The position numbers and the translations under genes are program-made. Positions 52,914-63,172 of a stretch of 64,000 nt of DNA are shown here, piece after piece (position 1 is the first letter of the stretch; each line of letters begins with the position of its first letter). The notes beneath the pieces were generated by a model, which saw only the letters and a list, made by a program, of their open reading frames with translations, ran no database searches and had not been told where the DNA came from. Source of the stretch: Flavobacterium kingsejongi. Lineage in GTDB: Bacteria; Bacteroidota; Bacteroidia; Flavobacteriales; Flavobacteriaceae. The DNA lies in contig NZ_CP020919.1 in assembly GCF_003076475.1 (NCBI RefSeq), forward strand, positions 2,294,001 through 2,358,000. Reading direction: 5' to 3'.

Positions 52914-55900
52914 CTATTTACGGTCAATCTGTCTGAGTACTGTTGGATCCTGGATCTCCTGATCCCTTGCGAGGAGCAGTACTTTGGAAATCACCTCAGC
53001 CGATTTTGGGTCATCATCTGCAAAAGGCAGGAAGATGCGTCCGCGGTGTTGGGAATGTACCGGTAGGATCGACAGGTATTTTCCCGGTACCTGATGGACA
53101 ATAGCACTCCCGAGGTGTACACTATAATCGGCCAAAGTCCCTTTTATGAGGGCGTGGCTTCCTGTAATCGTCACATTATCGAGTTTAAACAGTCGGGCCG
53201 TTTCCCGTAATATTACCGAACGCATTGCAATCGAAGAATGACTGGCTTCAGGGTCGGTAGCTCCCACATGTGCCACACTAACCACCAGGTCGATATCGCG
53301 CATCACTTCGGAGAAGAGACGGGGATTAATGGATTCAAAAGGAATATTCTTATAGTCTTTCAACGAATGGAATTCAATGGTTTCCAAAGTTGGGCTTTCT
53401 ACATCGGCAGGAGAAAACCAGTCAGCCAGGGCATACAGTTTTACCTGGAAGCCTTCTTTATGGAATACTTTCTGTAACCCTTCCTCGTAATCCACTTTCC
53501 AGCCTCTTGATTTCAATAGCGCCAGGGTTTGTTTCGGATGTACCTGATGTCCGGCATAACGTCGGGAGATGGATTTTGCTTCCAGTTCATCCGGTGTAGG
53601 GACATACAGCTCCCGGAAGATTTGTTTAAAAGGCTGTTTTAGCTGATGGTCAAAAGCATACGACTGGAATGCGCTCCATACGCCCGCCTGATACAGGTCG
53701 GTACAATGGACGATACGCAGGGTCTGGTCTTCGGATAGCAGAATAATTTCGCCATCTGCAGTAATAAGGCTACCTTTTTCATAAAATCCGATAGTGCCGT
53801 TAGTACTGATGAATAGTAATTTTTCAAGGTGCTTGGCAATCACCGGATGCTCAAAAAGGTTGTGTATTTCGACATAGAGAAATTCATCCCCACGAACCAT
53901 TGCTTCTTCCAGGCCTTTACGGGATCGGGTAAACTGTTCGCGCAGTACTTTGCGGTTTGCGGTCAGTTCGAGTATCGCCGGGTGCTTTTTGATTTTAGCA
54001 GGTATCGCTTTCAGTTGTTTGTCGTCTTTAAAGGTAACCAGTTCCGCTTTTCCTTCCTCGTCAATGATCAATCCGGTAAGGATCCCCTCAATAGTGACTT
54101 GTGTTTCTTTGGAAAGGATTTTTTGGACTTGTTTGGTTTCCATGGCCCACGTTAGGCGTATTGGATCCGGATAACCCGCATTCCGTGCTAAGTTTTCCAG
54201 TGCCACCCGAATTGCCAGTCCTTCGCTGGCCTGTTTCATAGAACCGAATTCACGGCTTTCTTTCTTAAACTGCTGAATGTATTCGTAACGGGAAAGTACA
54301 TCCTTTTCAGGATTGGCCTTGCTCAAAGGCACGAGCCCATAAACCCGAAGGTAATCCTGGTCGCGTTTGTCTTTTACCTTAGCCGTAACTTCCCGGATTT
54401 TCAGGTCTCCGAGTAAGGTATCGGCATAGAGCCTTGCCCTGCGATGGCCATTACCATCGGTAACGTATTTGGCCGAATCGTAAAGCATTTCCCATTTGGC
54501 TTTGCCCAATTGTTTATATGCGCTTTCAAACCAGTTCTTGTCGACCGCACCATCATTAAAATCCTGGAGGTCTACGGCCGAATATTTGGCCACTTCACTT
54601 TCCAGTTCCGCATTTACGGCCTGGTAGCCGGCTGATTTTGTATGGGCATGCATCCACCAAATCGCGGAATCGAGCCCTTTCCATCCGAGGTAACTACTGA
54701 TGAAATTCTGCCATTGGGGAGCATAAATAGCGGCCTGTACCAATCGGAGTTCGGCGATTTTGGCTTTTTTTACCAAATCATTAAACTGTTCCTGTGTATC
54801 GTCCTTTCTCGGGTAGCAGCGTTTGAGCAGGGTACTGAACAATTGCTGTTTGTTGAGTTCTTCCGTGCTATAAGCATAGATGTACCCTTTGTAAAGACTT
54901 CCTTTGCCAAGCCCGGACAGGATTTCAGTAAAGCGATCGCTGCCATAGATTTTGCGGAAGCTTTGAACAAGTAGCGTCACCGGAGTACTGCTATCCCCAC
55001 GCAGCAGTTCTACATCCAGAAAGGCCTCACGCATGGTGTCCAGTATAGGGGAGAGGAAATCAAATTTTTTGATCAGCTGGTCTTTATAGTGGCGTGCATC
55101 TTTCCGTTCATTCGTCAGGTTTTCGATACGCTTTGGATGCAGTATGCCGGAAATCAGTTCATCTTTGGTGATAATTTTGTTTTCAAAAGCACGGCAATAA
55201 AGGTACAGTGGCGGAAGGTTGAGCGGAGCATTTTGTGGAAGCCCGTTAAACTGGCGCCAGCGGTACAGGTTCCACACTTCCGCTACCTGGGTAGGGGTCA
55301 GTGTGTTTAATTCGATGCCATTAAGAAATACATCAAAGAAACCCTGGGACTGCCATCCGTTGCCACTCTCCTGTTGGGTATAATAATTATTGTTGTCCTG
55401 TGGCTGCTCGAAATCGATCAGTTTTTGCGGCAAATTGGAATACAAATGGGTAGCAGCACCGATCAGGAAGTCATTTTTGGCTGCAAATGGATATTTGTAA
55501 ATCAACGCTTTCAATATATTCAAAAACGGATGATTCCAGTCGTAATAGTGCTTCTTGGAAGGATTAGGGATGTAGTCTTTGTAGTAAAAGACATAATCGT
55601 CCAGGAAATCCCGGAACAGCTTACGGCTGCAGTTTTCAGTATGGGTAAGCAGGAACAGGTCAATAGGCTGCAGGCCCGATGCGATGTACCATTCATCCCA
55701 AAGTTCATGTAAGGGATAATTTTGGAATTGTTCTTCGGCAGTATACTTGTCGGTATTACGGCGGATAATCTGGAAGCTGTTTCCTAACAATACTTTTTCC
55801 CTGGAGTCATCCCAGTACTCGACTTCATATTCATAATTCTGGTGCTGGTTAAAAATAGCCACGAGTTGTTCCAGATTTTTCTGGATCTCGGTCAGAGGTT

Positions 55901-57974
55901 TTGTAAAACCATATTTGTTTTTGTGCGTGATAAGTTTATAAACCGAATTGTTTTCCGGCTTAGGTAGTGCATAGGGAGTAATTACTTTAGGGTCGTATTG
56001 CCCATACCCATTTTCGACAGAAAGTACGATCTTGTCCGGTGCTGGTGCCAGGAGTTCCAGGTATTTTTCTTCCCGTTCCGAGATTTTTTTCTTTTCCTTA
56101 TAGTCCGTAGTCCAAAGGCTGATTTGTTCCGGGATTCTTTTTTGCTGCTGGAGTTCTACCATCAGCTCCAGTGCCGCAGCGCGTTGCTCAACATCGCCAT
56201 TGTGGAGCATATTCCCTATGGCCGGGGATATTGTCGTATCAGTTACGTTAAGGAGCAACTGGAGCAGGCTTTTACGCAGTGTTGCATTTTTGCGTTTTAG
56301 CAGTTCCTGGAACACTACCAACTCTTCTTCATTGATAGCAACCCTCGAGAAAACATTAATTGCCGAAGCTATCATTGCTTCACCACGGTCTTTAAGGATC
56401 TGTGCTGCAAATTTACGTTGGTAGTCCGTGGGAATCTTGTTGTTCTGTTTGGAATGGTCAAGGGCATAAAAACCATAGCAGTAAAATTTACCCAATACCT
56501 GTTCTGTCAGGGATTGCCTAAGATTGATGGTATAAGTGTCAAAATGCTGTAAGAGCAATTCCAGGCGTTCCGGATGGTCACCTGTCAGGTAAATCAGGCA
56601 TTGGTACAGGGCCTCTTTTTCAAACTTATGGGTAAGCCACGAAAATACTTTCCCCGGGAAAACTTTTTCTTTGTCGGTAATTTTCTGGGCCAGCTCGTAG
56701 ATCGTATCAAACAAATGAGGATAATCAGGATTGTCGATATAGAATTTTGAAGCTACATTGGCAGCCAATAGCGGTTTCATTCCCACCAGGGCAAATGCGA
56801 GTAACTGGAGGTTATCTTCAGCCAGGGCTTTAAAATACAACGGCATTTCCAGGTAGGGATCTCCGGTCTGCCGTACAAATTGCAGGGCAAGGCATTTCTT
56901 TTCGAGAGTGCCTTTGTCCATAAGTTCGTGCAGGTAAGGGGCAGTTTTTGCTACATCCAGGACACCCTGTACCCAAAGTGCCATATACACTTCGTTATTG
57001 TTTTTACTTTTTACCGCTTCGGGGATGCTTTCGGGATGGCTTAAATACTGGTGTGCCAATCCAATGATTGTACGGACAGTAGTTTCCTTTTCGGTTTCCC
57101 ATCCGAGGCCCGCCCACGTATCGATCGCCCTTACTACCGAAGAAAAACGGGTCAGTTTATGTTCGATAATCACACCGATCATATAGTGTAATGCACCAAT
57201 ACTGGTTTCGTCCAGCGCTTCAAGTATCATTTGCCGTAAGCCTTCCTGGCGTTGTGCCGACAGTAATAGTTTTTCAACGAGTTCCCAGCACTGTTGTTGA
57301 TTGCTGTTGAGTAATGCTTTAATAATTCCGCGGCTTACTTTTCCGGTAGTTTCCTTATTAAAGATGATATCTTCCATCAGCTGGTATATGTTACTATTCC
57401 CGGAATCAATCGCGGCACTCCACACCATAAACTCCCGGCTGTTATTGTATATATCGTTATCAAAACGGATTTCATCCTCGAGTGTTAGTTGATAATACTT
57501 ATTATCAGTACCATAGTAACCGGTTTTGGGTGCGTTAATCACAGCCCGGAGGAAGTTCACTTGGTTGAGCAACAGGAAGGTTTCATTTTCCGGCGCGCGG
57601 AAGGAGCGTCGGCTGTATCCATTCTGGTACATAGCGAACGGGAGGCGATTCCAGGCCTGGAGTATATAAGCGGCTTTTTCGGGACCGGCAAAATAAACTA
57701 GCAGAGCATAATAATCCGGATCTTCCCATATTTTAGGCTGGATAAGTTCCTTGAATTGGCTGGCTTCCTTGGAGCCCATTGTAATATCGGACTGGTAATA
57801 GTCTTTTGCAGGTGCCAAAAGTGCCAGTCCCAGTTGGGCGACTTCTTTTTTGAGCGGCTGTTTATGGAGCAGGGAATTAAAAAAACCGGCTGTTGTTATG
57901 GCAGTCAGTTCTTTCTTGAAATGTTTCGCAGGGTTTTCAATCACCCGGCTTTCCAGATAGGATTCAATAGACAT
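52914..57974 (-). CDS. Giant DUF4132 domain protein
   Basis: The 1686-residue cytosolic protein has no signal peptide or membrane segment. The first about 700 residues are helical repeats of a HEAT-like kind (for example EQRAAALELMVELQQQKRIP). The central-to-C-terminal part contains DGNGHRRARLYADTLLGDLK, typical of DUF4132/MolR-related proteins. The last about 250 residues (from VEIHNLFEHPVIAKHLEKLL to DIDLVVSVAHVGATDPEASH) match the C-terminal block of these giants. Function is unknown in the family; MolR was linked to molybdate regulation. It follows a 144-residue gene by 15 bases and is surely co-transcribed with it. Confidence 0.8.
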   Translation of the reverse strand: MSIESYLESRVIENPAKHFKKELTAITTAGFFNSLLHKQPLKKEVAQLGLALLAPAKDYYQSDITMGSKEASQFKELIQPKIWEDPDYYALLVYFAGPEKAAYILQAWNRLPFAMYQNGYSRRSFRAPENETFLLLNQVNFLRAVINAPKTGYYGTDNKYYQLTLEDEIRFDNDIYNNSREFMVWSAAIDSGNSNIYQLMEDIIFNKETTGKVSRGIIKALLNSNQQQCWELVEKLLLSAQRQEGLRQMILEALDETSIGALHYMIGVIIEHKLTRFSSVVRAIDTWAGLGWETEKETTVRTIIGLAHQYLSHPESIPEAVKSKNNNEVYMALWVQGVLDVAKTAPYLHELMDKGTLEKKCLALQFVRQTGDPYLEMPLYFKALAEDNLQLLAFALVGMKPLLAANVASKFYIDNPDYPHLFDTIYELAQKITDKEKVFPGKVFSWLTHKFEKEALYQCLIYLTGDHPERLELLLQHFDTYTINLRQSLTEQVLGKFYCYGFYALDHSKQNNKIPTDYQRKFAAQILKDRGEAMIASAINVFSRVAINEEELVVFQELLKRKNATLRKSLLQLLLNVTDTTISPAIGNMLHNGDVEQRAAALELMVELQQQKRIPEQISLWTTDYKEKKKISEREEKYLELLAPAPDKIVLSVENGYGQYDPKVITPYALPKPENNSVYKLITHKNKYGFTKPLTEIQKNLEQLVAIFNQHQNYEYEVEYWDDSREKVLLGNSFQIIRRNTDKYTAEEQFQNYPLHELWDEWYIASGLQPIDLFLLTHTENCSRKLFRDFLDDYVFYYKDYIPNPSKKHYYDWNHPFLNILKALIYKYPFAAKNDFLIGAATHLYSNLPQKLIDFEQPQDNNNYYTQQESGNGWQSQGFFDVFLNGIELNTLTPTQVAEVWNLYRWRQFNGLPQNAPLNLPPLYLYCRAFENKIITKDELISGILHPKRIENLTNERKDARHYKDQLIKKFDFLSPILDTMREAFLDVELLRGDSSTPVTLLVQSFRKIYGSDRFTEILSGLGKGSLYKGYIYAYSTEELNKQQLFSTLLKRCYPRKDDTQEQFNDLVKKAKIAELRLVQAAIYAPQWQNFISSYLGWKGLDSAIWWMHAHTKSAGYQAVNAELESEVAKYSAVDLQDFNDGAVDKNWFESAYKQLGKAKWEMLYDSAKYVTDGNGHRRARLYADTLLGDLKIREVTAKVKDKRDQDYLRVYGLVPLSKANPEKDVLSRYEYIQQFKKESREFGSMKQASEGLAIRVALENLARNAGYPDPIRLTWAMETKQVQKILSKETQVTIEGILTGLIIDEEGKAELVTFKDDKQLKAIPAKIKKHPAILELTANRKVLREQFTRSRKGLEEAMVRGDEFLYVEIHNLFEHPVIAKHLEKLLFISTNGTIGFYEKGSLITADGEIILLSEDQTLRIVHCTDLYQAGVWSAFQSYAFDHQLKQPFKQIFRELYVPTPDELEAKSISRRYAGHQVHPKQTLALLKSRGWKVDYEEGLQKVFHKEGFQVKLYALADWFSPADVESPTLETIEFHSLKDYKNIPFESINPRLFSEVMRDIDLVVSVAHVGATDPEASHSSIAMRSVILRETARLFKLDNVTITGSHALIKGTLADYSVHLGSAIVHQVPGKYLSILPVHSQHRGRIFLPFADDDPKSAEVISKVLLLARDQEIQDPTVLRQIDRK

Positions 57975-57989
57975 AATTGTAGGATTAGT

Positions 57990-58424
57990 TTACCAGATAC
58001 TGCCTGCTAAAAATACCAGGCGTATGAATGTAAAAGTTAAGGAATGCGAAAGATCGATTGGGGTAGTCAGGCTACTGAGTTCTTCATCACCATAAAAAAC
58101 GGCAAAGAGGCCGTCTTCAAAAGCCAGGAGTGCATTTTCCTGTGCCTTTGGCAGGTCGGCTTTTTGTGCATTGTAAATGCTGCCAAAACCTGCTTTTCCG
58201 GTTTCGGTCAAAACCTGTAAGTACTTGTGAGATGGAGCATGAGTGCGGTCTTCTGTATCCGTATCAGGCTCTCTTGCATTATATAGTGCTACCTGTTGCG
58301 CGACTACAGCTTCCAGTAATTCTTTGACAGTAGGTGCACCAGTATTCAGGTCGATATCCAATACCTGCTCCTGCAATAGTGGATGTTTACGCCCCAGCTG
58401 TTTGACGGTGACTTTTATTTCCAA
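57990..58424 (-). CDS. Small partner protein encoded before the DUF4132 gene
   Basis: The 144-residue protein is not recognised by name. It starts MEIKVTVKQLGRKHPLLQEQ, a beta-rich opening that could be ubiquitin-like, followed by a helix (VKELLEAVVAQQVALYNARE) and acidic turns. It ends in a hydrophobic strand. It is the first gene of a two-gene leftward operon with the DUF4132 giant, 15 bases apart, so the two proteins probably act together. Confidence 0.7.
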   Translation of the reverse strand: MEIKVTVKQLGRKHPLLQEQVLDIDLNTGAPTVKELLEAVVAQQVALYNAREPDTDTEDRTHAPSHKYLQVLTETGKAGFGSIYNAQKADLPKAQENALLAFEDGLFAVFYGDEELSSLTTPIDLSHSLTFTFIRLVFLAGSIW

Positions 58425-58758
58425 AATAATTTCTTTAGTATGTGTAAGATAATAACTAATATAATGCCCCTAAATTGCAATTCATTTTTCAAAAAACGTT
58501 TAAATAAAAGTTAATGTTATGGCATTTAGCTTTTAGGGAAACTTTCCAAAATAGCTGGTTTTTTTACAGTTGGCAAAATTAAGTAGTGGACTTTGTGTTG
58601 TATTGCCTCATAACGTTTTTTAAATGTCAGATTGCGCTTTTTATGCGGATAGCACCTAGTATAATCCTGCGTATTTGCTATAAGTTTCCAGAGAATACCG
58701 ATTGGTTTCCTAATTATTTTTTACATTTATACTATAATTAAACCTGCTCCCATTTCTT
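58425..58758. other. Divergent intergenic region
   Basis: There is no gene. It separates the leftward DUF4132 operon from the rightward bestrophin gene and must hold both promoters, but no clean -33/-7 pair was found. Confidence 0.5.
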
Positions 58759-59676
58759 ATGATTACCAAAAGAAAAACCAACTGGTTCCGGATGCTTTTT
58801 GAATGGAAAGGCTCTGTGTTACCGCAGTTATTACCCCGTTTGTCCCTCTTATTCCTGTTTTCGCTACTGATCGTTTATTTTCGTGAGTTTTTGCTGCACC
58901 ACCACATTCACCTGAATCCTGCCATCTTTACGTTATTTGGTATTGCACTGGCTATTTTCCTGGGATTCCGCAATAGTGTGAGCTATGATCGTTTTTGGGA
59001 AGGCCGCAAACTTTGGGGTGCCCTCCTCAATGATACCCGTTCCCTCGCACGACAGGCATTGACACTATTAGAAAGTACGAATTACAAACAGCAGCAATCG
59101 GAATTTATCAGGATGCTGATGGCTTTTGTATATGCTCTGAAACACCAGTTGCGGCACACCGATGCTACAACTGATCTGGAACGGCTGCTTCCGCCAGCCT
59201 TGTGCAAAGAAATTGCTACTGCAGATTTTAAACCCATACTCATTATGAAAGCACTGGGCGTTTGGGTACAGCAGGCAAAGCGCGATGGCAAAATCGATTC
59301 GATTACCCAGGTTGCTTTTGACGATAACCTCAACAAATTATCGGATAGCGTTGGGGGCTGCGAAAGGATAGCTAGTACACCCATTCCTTATACCTATAGT
59401 GTTTTACTGCACCGTACAGTCTACCTCTATTGTTTTATGCTTCCCTTTGGTTTTGTCGAAAGCTTAGGGTGGATCACACCTTTTATCATTGTGTTTGTGG
59501 CCTATACCTTTACCGCATTGGAAGCGATTGCCGATGAACTGGAAGATCCATTTGGCACCCAGCCCAATGATCTTGCGCTGGACACAATGAGCACGATGAT
59601 CGAAAGCACACTGGCAGAACTTGACGGTTACCGTATCGAACGTAACGTACAGCCCCAAAGCTATTACAGTACCTGA
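58759..59676 (+). CDS. Bestrophin family ion channel (UPF0187)
   Basis: The 305-residue inner-membrane protein has the bestrophin layout. The N-terminal NWFRMLFEWKGSVLPQLLPR is followed by two helices (about 28-45 and 56-75), then the signature FRNSVSYDRFWEGRKLWGAL. A later hydrophobic pair lies near 215-255 (YLYCFMLPFGFVESLGWITP), and EDPFGTQPNDLALD sits near the end. Bacterial bestrophins form pentameric cation or anion channels. The specific role here is unknown. It is transcribed alone. Confidence 0.9.
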   Translation: MITKRKTNWFRMLFEWKGSVLPQLLPRLSLLFLFSLLIVYFREFLLHHHIHLNPAIFTLFGIALAIFLGFRNSVSYDRFWEGRKLWGALLNDTRSLARQALTLLESTNYKQQQSEFIRMLMAFVYALKHQLRHTDATTDLERLLPPALCKEIATADFKPILIMKALGVWVQQAKRDGKIDSITQVAFDDNLNKLSDSVGGCERIASTPIPYTYSVLLHRTVYLYCFMLPFGFVESLGWITPFIIVFVAYTFTALEAIADELEDPFGTQPNDLALDTMSTMIESTLAELDGYRIERNVQPQSYYST

Positions 59677-59775
59677 TCGTGATTTAAGCCAATCGGTTAT
59701 TGAAATCACAATTTGTTTCCTAAATTTGTCCCTGCAATATTCCTTTCAAAAGATATTGTACTAAAAAAATAAAAT

Positions 59776-60288
59776 ATGCCAAACAAGGATATCAAAGAGG
59801 AAATTGCAGGATATGCACACTACAATTACCCTAAAAATGAAACAATAGAACGCTTATTGCGGGATGGATTCACACAGGAAGAAATAGACATGCACCTACC
59901 GGCTCAGTTTGATGCTATTGATGCTAATAATATTACCAATCTATGGTGTTTTCTTCCCTCTTCGGTATATATGATTTTTCTGTGCATCGGGGCGTTATAT
60001 GGTGTTTATACTGCTGATGACTGGTGGTATAAATTACTTTTCCTGTTGCCTTTTATTGCATTGGCACTCATTACCAAACGCTATTATAAAGAGAAGAAAG
60101 AGAGTGTCATCATTGTAATGGGATTGCTTTTTCTGGGATTACTGTATACTATTTATACTTTCGTTTCCGATCTTGTTACACATTCCTCTGATTCCGTATT
60201 TTATTATGTCGTTTTAGGGTTATTGGCATTATGGCTGTATTCTTTGGTAAAAGGCAATTATACCTTATATGTAAAGAAACAATCGTAG
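59776..60288 (+). CDS. Four-TM membrane protein
   Basis: The 170-residue protein has a soluble N-terminus of about 58 residues that looks like a short helical domain (NETIERLLRDGFTQEEIDMH). About four transmembrane helices follow (62-80, 88-104, 112-130 and 143-160). The family is not recognised. Its terminator is at 60345. Confidence 0.7.
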   Translation: MPNKDIKEEIAGYAHYNYPKNETIERLLRDGFTQEEIDMHLPAQFDAIDANNITNLWCFLPSSVYMIFLCIGALYGVYTADDWWYKLLFLLPFIALALITKRYYKEKKESVIIVMGLLFLGLLYTIYTFVSDLVTHSSDSVFYYVVLGLLALWLYSLVKGNYTLYVKKQS

Positions 60289-60344
60289 TGAATCATAAAG
60301 TTCTCTTTTTGTTTAGTATACAAAAAGAGTTGTAACGCTAAAAG

Positions 60345-60376
60345 AATAGCCTGCCAATTTGATATTGCAGGCTATT
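60345..60376 (+). terminator. Intrinsic terminator
   Basis: A 10-bp stem (60345-60354 with 60367-60376) runs into eight T residues after the four-TM gene. Confidence 0.85.
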
Positions 60377-60441
60377 TTTTTTAAATGGTAGTGTAAAAAA
60401 ATCTACAAATTAGAATTACCTTTAAACTTCAACAAGGCACT

Positions 60442-61428
60442 ATGAATACAATAAAAACCGGCATTTTGTTCCTGTTGCTTTTTGGTTGGATAGTTCCGTC
60501 CAGGGCACAAAACTCCGGATGTACCGATCCGCTATCGCTGAATTATAATCCACAAGCCGTCACCAATGACGGGAGTTGCAGCTATGCCAAGGCGACTGTA
60601 AAACCTCATTTTTCGGTAGGGATTGATGCCAAAGTATTAGAAACCTCCGGGCTTATGATGTGGGACGGGAATTTGTGGGCCATGAATGATGATACCGATA
60701 CCAACCTTTATCGGCTCGACACGCTAACCGGAAACGTTGTAAAGAGCTATCCGTTGCCGGGAGTGACGAATACCGATTGGGAAGAATTGGGGCAGGACAG
60801 CACCTATCTGTATGTAGCGGATACCGGGAATAATGGCAGTGGCAGCCGTACCGATTTGCATTTTCTACGAATCAACAAAACTTCATTTTTGGCAGGAACA
60901 CCGGTAATCGATACGATTCATTTTCGTTATGCGGACCAAACCACAATTACACCACTGGCACCCAACAGCACCGATTTTGATATGGAAGCTTTTGTGGTAG
61001 GACAGGATAGCCTGTACCTGTTCTCTAAGCAGTGGCAATCCCAAAAGACCCGGCTGTACGCCATCCCGAAATTACCGGGGGATTATGTTGCACTTCCTAA
61101 GGCTGATTTGGACGTACAGGGCCTGGTGACAGGAGCGGCTTTTCTGGAGCAGGAAAAATTGGTAGTACTCTGTGGGTACAGTCGTACGCTACAGCCTTTT
61201 GTGTATTTATTATACGATTATAAAGGGCAGGATTTTTTTTCCGGGAACAAGCGGAAGCTCTACCTGAATTTTGGGCGGCATCAAATTGAAGGGATCACGA
61301 CACTAAATGGGCTCGATTATTATCTAACGAATGAGCGCTTTATGAGGCGGCCTTTAATCAATAGCCCCGAACAGCTGCACAAACTGGATTTACGGCAGTA
61401 TTTGGGCGATTATCTCAAACGCCCCTGA
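60442..61428 (+). CDS. Secreted beta-propeller-like protein with Cys-rich calcium-type motif
   Basis: The 328-residue protein has a signal peptide (about 1-22, ending SRAQ). The mature N-terminus has the motif CTDPLSLNYNPQAVTNDGSC, often found in secreted Bacteroidota proteins and resembling a calcium-binding loop closed by a disulfide. The remainder has repeated strand patterns (ETSGLMMWDGNLWAMNDDTD, then WEELGQDSTYLYVADTGNNG) of a propeller, as in SdiA-regulated or esterase-like proteins. No type IX secretion tail is visible at the C-terminus. Its role is unknown. Confidence 0.72.
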   Translation: MNTIKTGILFLLLFGWIVPSRAQNSGCTDPLSLNYNPQAVTNDGSCSYAKATVKPHFSVGIDAKVLETSGLMMWDGNLWAMNDDTDTNLYRLDTLTGNVVKSYPLPGVTNTDWEELGQDSTYLYVADTGNNGSGSRTDLHFLRINKTSFLAGTPVIDTIHFRYADQTTITPLAPNSTDFDMEAFVVGQDSLYLFSKQWQSQKTRLYAIPKLPGDYVALPKADLDVQGLVTGAAFLEQEKLVVLCGYSRTLQPFVYLLYDYKGQDFFSGNKRKLYLNFGRHQIEGITTLNGLDYYLTNERFMRRPLINSPEQLHKLDLRQYLGDYLKRP

Positions 61429-61445
61429 GTATATTAGGTTCGAAT

Positions 61446-62006
61446 TTACATTTTTTTAGGCTCCAGATAGCCGATATGCAGGATATCCGCGGGCTGCATG
61501 AGTACCGGGGTGAGCTCCAGGCGATAGTGTAACGTGTAATGCTTCGGCAATATCTCTTCTACGGCATAAGCATCATCTACATCCACACCATATTGGTCAT
61601 CGATATGGGAAAATGCTCCTTTAAAATTATAGTGTTTGTAAAAAGCTGTGGCTGTGGCTTTTTTAATGGCCTTAGTGAGATTGGCCGTTACTGTAAGTAC
61701 TTTATAATGGTATTCTTCAAATTCGCCAGGTTTGTATCCTCCTAAATTTAGGAAGAATAATTTTTCTTTGCTATTTTTAGCAGGATCTGCAGCTGCAATA
61801 CTAATGTTGTAGCTATCCACAGTTGTGACTTCCCGCCAGGCATCAATGTGGAAACGGCCTTCTGCTTCGGGCCAAAAAGCATTCATGTCCGGAAGGAGAT
61901 CTTTTAAGTTTTCGGCAATTCCGAAAAAAACATCATGTTGTTCCGTAAACCGCCCCAGTGGTTTACATCCCAGAATTACCATGTAAAGTTTTAGATTTTC
62001 ATACAT
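61446..62006 (-). CDS. DUF1543 domain protein
   Basis: The 186-residue protein matches the DUF1543 family: LYMVILGCKPLGRFTEQHDV, then HIDAWREVTTVDSY and LFFLNLGGYKPGEFEEYHYK. These motifs occur twice-per-protein or in dimers with unknown activity. It lacks a signal peptide. It converges with the propeller gene 17 bases away. Confidence 0.83.
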   Translation of the reverse strand: MYENLKLYMVILGCKPLGRFTEQHDVFFGIAENLKDLLPDMNAFWPEAEGRFHIDAWREVTTVDSYNISIAAADPAKNSKEKLFFLNLGGYKPGEFEEYHYKVLTVTANLTKAIKKATATAFYKHYNFKGAFSHIDDQYGVDVDDAYAVEEILPKHYTLHYRLELTPVLMQPADILHIGYLEPKKM

Positions 62007-62120
62007 ACAGTCAAAGCTATTGAAACAATCTGGAATAAAAAATACGCTTAATCCTATAAAATTATTATTTTTGGTCTGATTATTGGGTATCTTTATGAAA
62101 TCAATTAAAAATAAAAAACT

Positions 62121-62642
62121 ATGAAAAAATTACTCTCCATTCTGTCCCTTATCGGGTTTATAACTTTTACAAGCTGTAATGATGATGATACTGCCAACCA
62201 GGTAGATCGTGATACTATTGCTGAAGTATTTGAAATTAATCAGAATACAACTTTTACAGCTGCAAATAATTACAGGATCAATTACAGTTTAAATCCTGTA
62301 ATCTACAATTCCGATATGATTATGATCTACAGGCTTGCTGGTACCAGCGGTACATTGGATATCTGGGAACAATTGCCACAAACGTATAACTTTACCGATG
62401 GTGAATTGTCTTATACTTTTGACTTCACAGTACAGGATATCAATCTTTACCTGTTCTTTGATGGAAATGTTTTAACACCTGCTTTTACAGACAACCAGGT
62501 TTTCAGGGTAGTAATTATTCCAGGATACCTGTCTAATAAAGGCGGAGCTGCACCAGTTGATTTCAGCGATTATAATGCTGTAGTGAAATATTACAATATC
62601 AACCAGCAAAATATAAAAAGCCTTACACCAGGCAAAAAATAA
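62121..62642 (+). CDS. Small beta-rich lipoprotein
   Basis: The 173-residue protein has a clear lipoprotein signal (C19 in TFTSCNDDD). The acidic stretch after the cysteine is common for Bacteroidota lipoproteins exported to the cell surface. The mature domain is beta-rich with no named family. A strong terminator follows. Confidence 0.75.
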   Translation: MKKLLSILSLIGFITFTSCNDDDTANQVDRDTIAEVFEINQNTTFTAANNYRINYSLNPVIYNSDMIMIYRLAGTSGTLDIWEQLPQTYNFTDGELSYTFDFTVQDINLYLFFDGNVLTPAFTDNQVFRVVIIPGYLSNKGGAAPVDFSDYNAVVKYYNINQQNIKSLTPGKK

Positions 62643-62664
62643 TTAAAATACAGAATTAAAACCT

Positions 62665-62691
62665 AAAGGGAGCTACAGTGTAGCTCCCTTT
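62665..62691 (+). terminator. Intrinsic terminator
   Basis: An 11-bp perfect stem (62665-62675 with 62681-62691) is followed by a T-rich stretch after the small lipoprotein gene. Confidence 0.85.
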
Positions 62692-62763
62692 CTTATTTGT
62701 TCCACAACCGCTAAAAGAATGTTAATCTTAATTTGATTTTTCAGCTGCCTTACGATTAGTTTA

Positions 62764-62771
62764 TAATTTTG
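62764..62771 (+). promoter_or_regulatory. -7 element of the ABM-domain gene
   Basis: TAATTTTG matches TAnnTTTG 24 bases before the start codon at 62795. No well-spaced -33 is present. Confidence 0.45.
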
Positions 62772-62794
62772 CCCCCTATCAAAAAAGCAATCCT

Positions 62795-63094
62795 ATGTCG
62801 AAACTGGCCCTGTTAACAAAATTAGAAGCGATTCCGGGTAAAGAAGCTGCAGTAGAACAATTCCTTCGGGATACCTTTCAGATTATCGCAGAAGAAGAGC
62901 ATGCTGTGCATTGGTTTGTCCTGAAAATTGGAGCACATACTTATGGAGTCTTTGATACCTTTGAAGATGAAGAGCATCGGGAAGCACACATCTCCGGCAG
63001 GATATGGAAATTGATTATGGATCGGGATACCGAGCTTTTTTCGAGATCACCGCAGGTTCATACAGCAGAAATTGTCATTGGCAAAAGCACATAA
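62795..63094 (+). CDS. Putative quinol monooxygenase (ABM domain)
   Basis: The 99-residue protein has the antibiotic biosynthesis monooxygenase (ABM) ferredoxin-like fold: LLTKLEAIPGKEAAVEQFLR, then HWFVLKIGAHTYGVFDTFED. YgiN-like members oxidise quinols without a cofactor, but many small ABM proteins have unknown substrates. It is monocistronic, with its own -7 element and terminator. Confidence 0.82.
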   Translation: MSKLALLTKLEAIPGKEAAVEQFLRDTFQIIAEEEHAVHWFVLKIGAHTYGVFDTFEDEEHREAHISGRIWKLIMDRDTELFSRSPQVHTAEIVIGKST

Positions 63095-63096
63095 AA

Positions 63097-63125
63097 AAAA
63101 CGACTTACTAGCAATAAGTCGTTTT
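63097..63125. terminator. Bidirectional terminator
   Basis: An 11-bp stem (63097-63107 with 63115-63125) with A and T runs separates the ABM gene from the convergent YtxH-like gene. Confidence 0.85.
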
Positions 63126-63172
63126 TAGGTAAATAGGGTTTTCTTTTTCGGTATTCGGTTAGGAATAATGGT

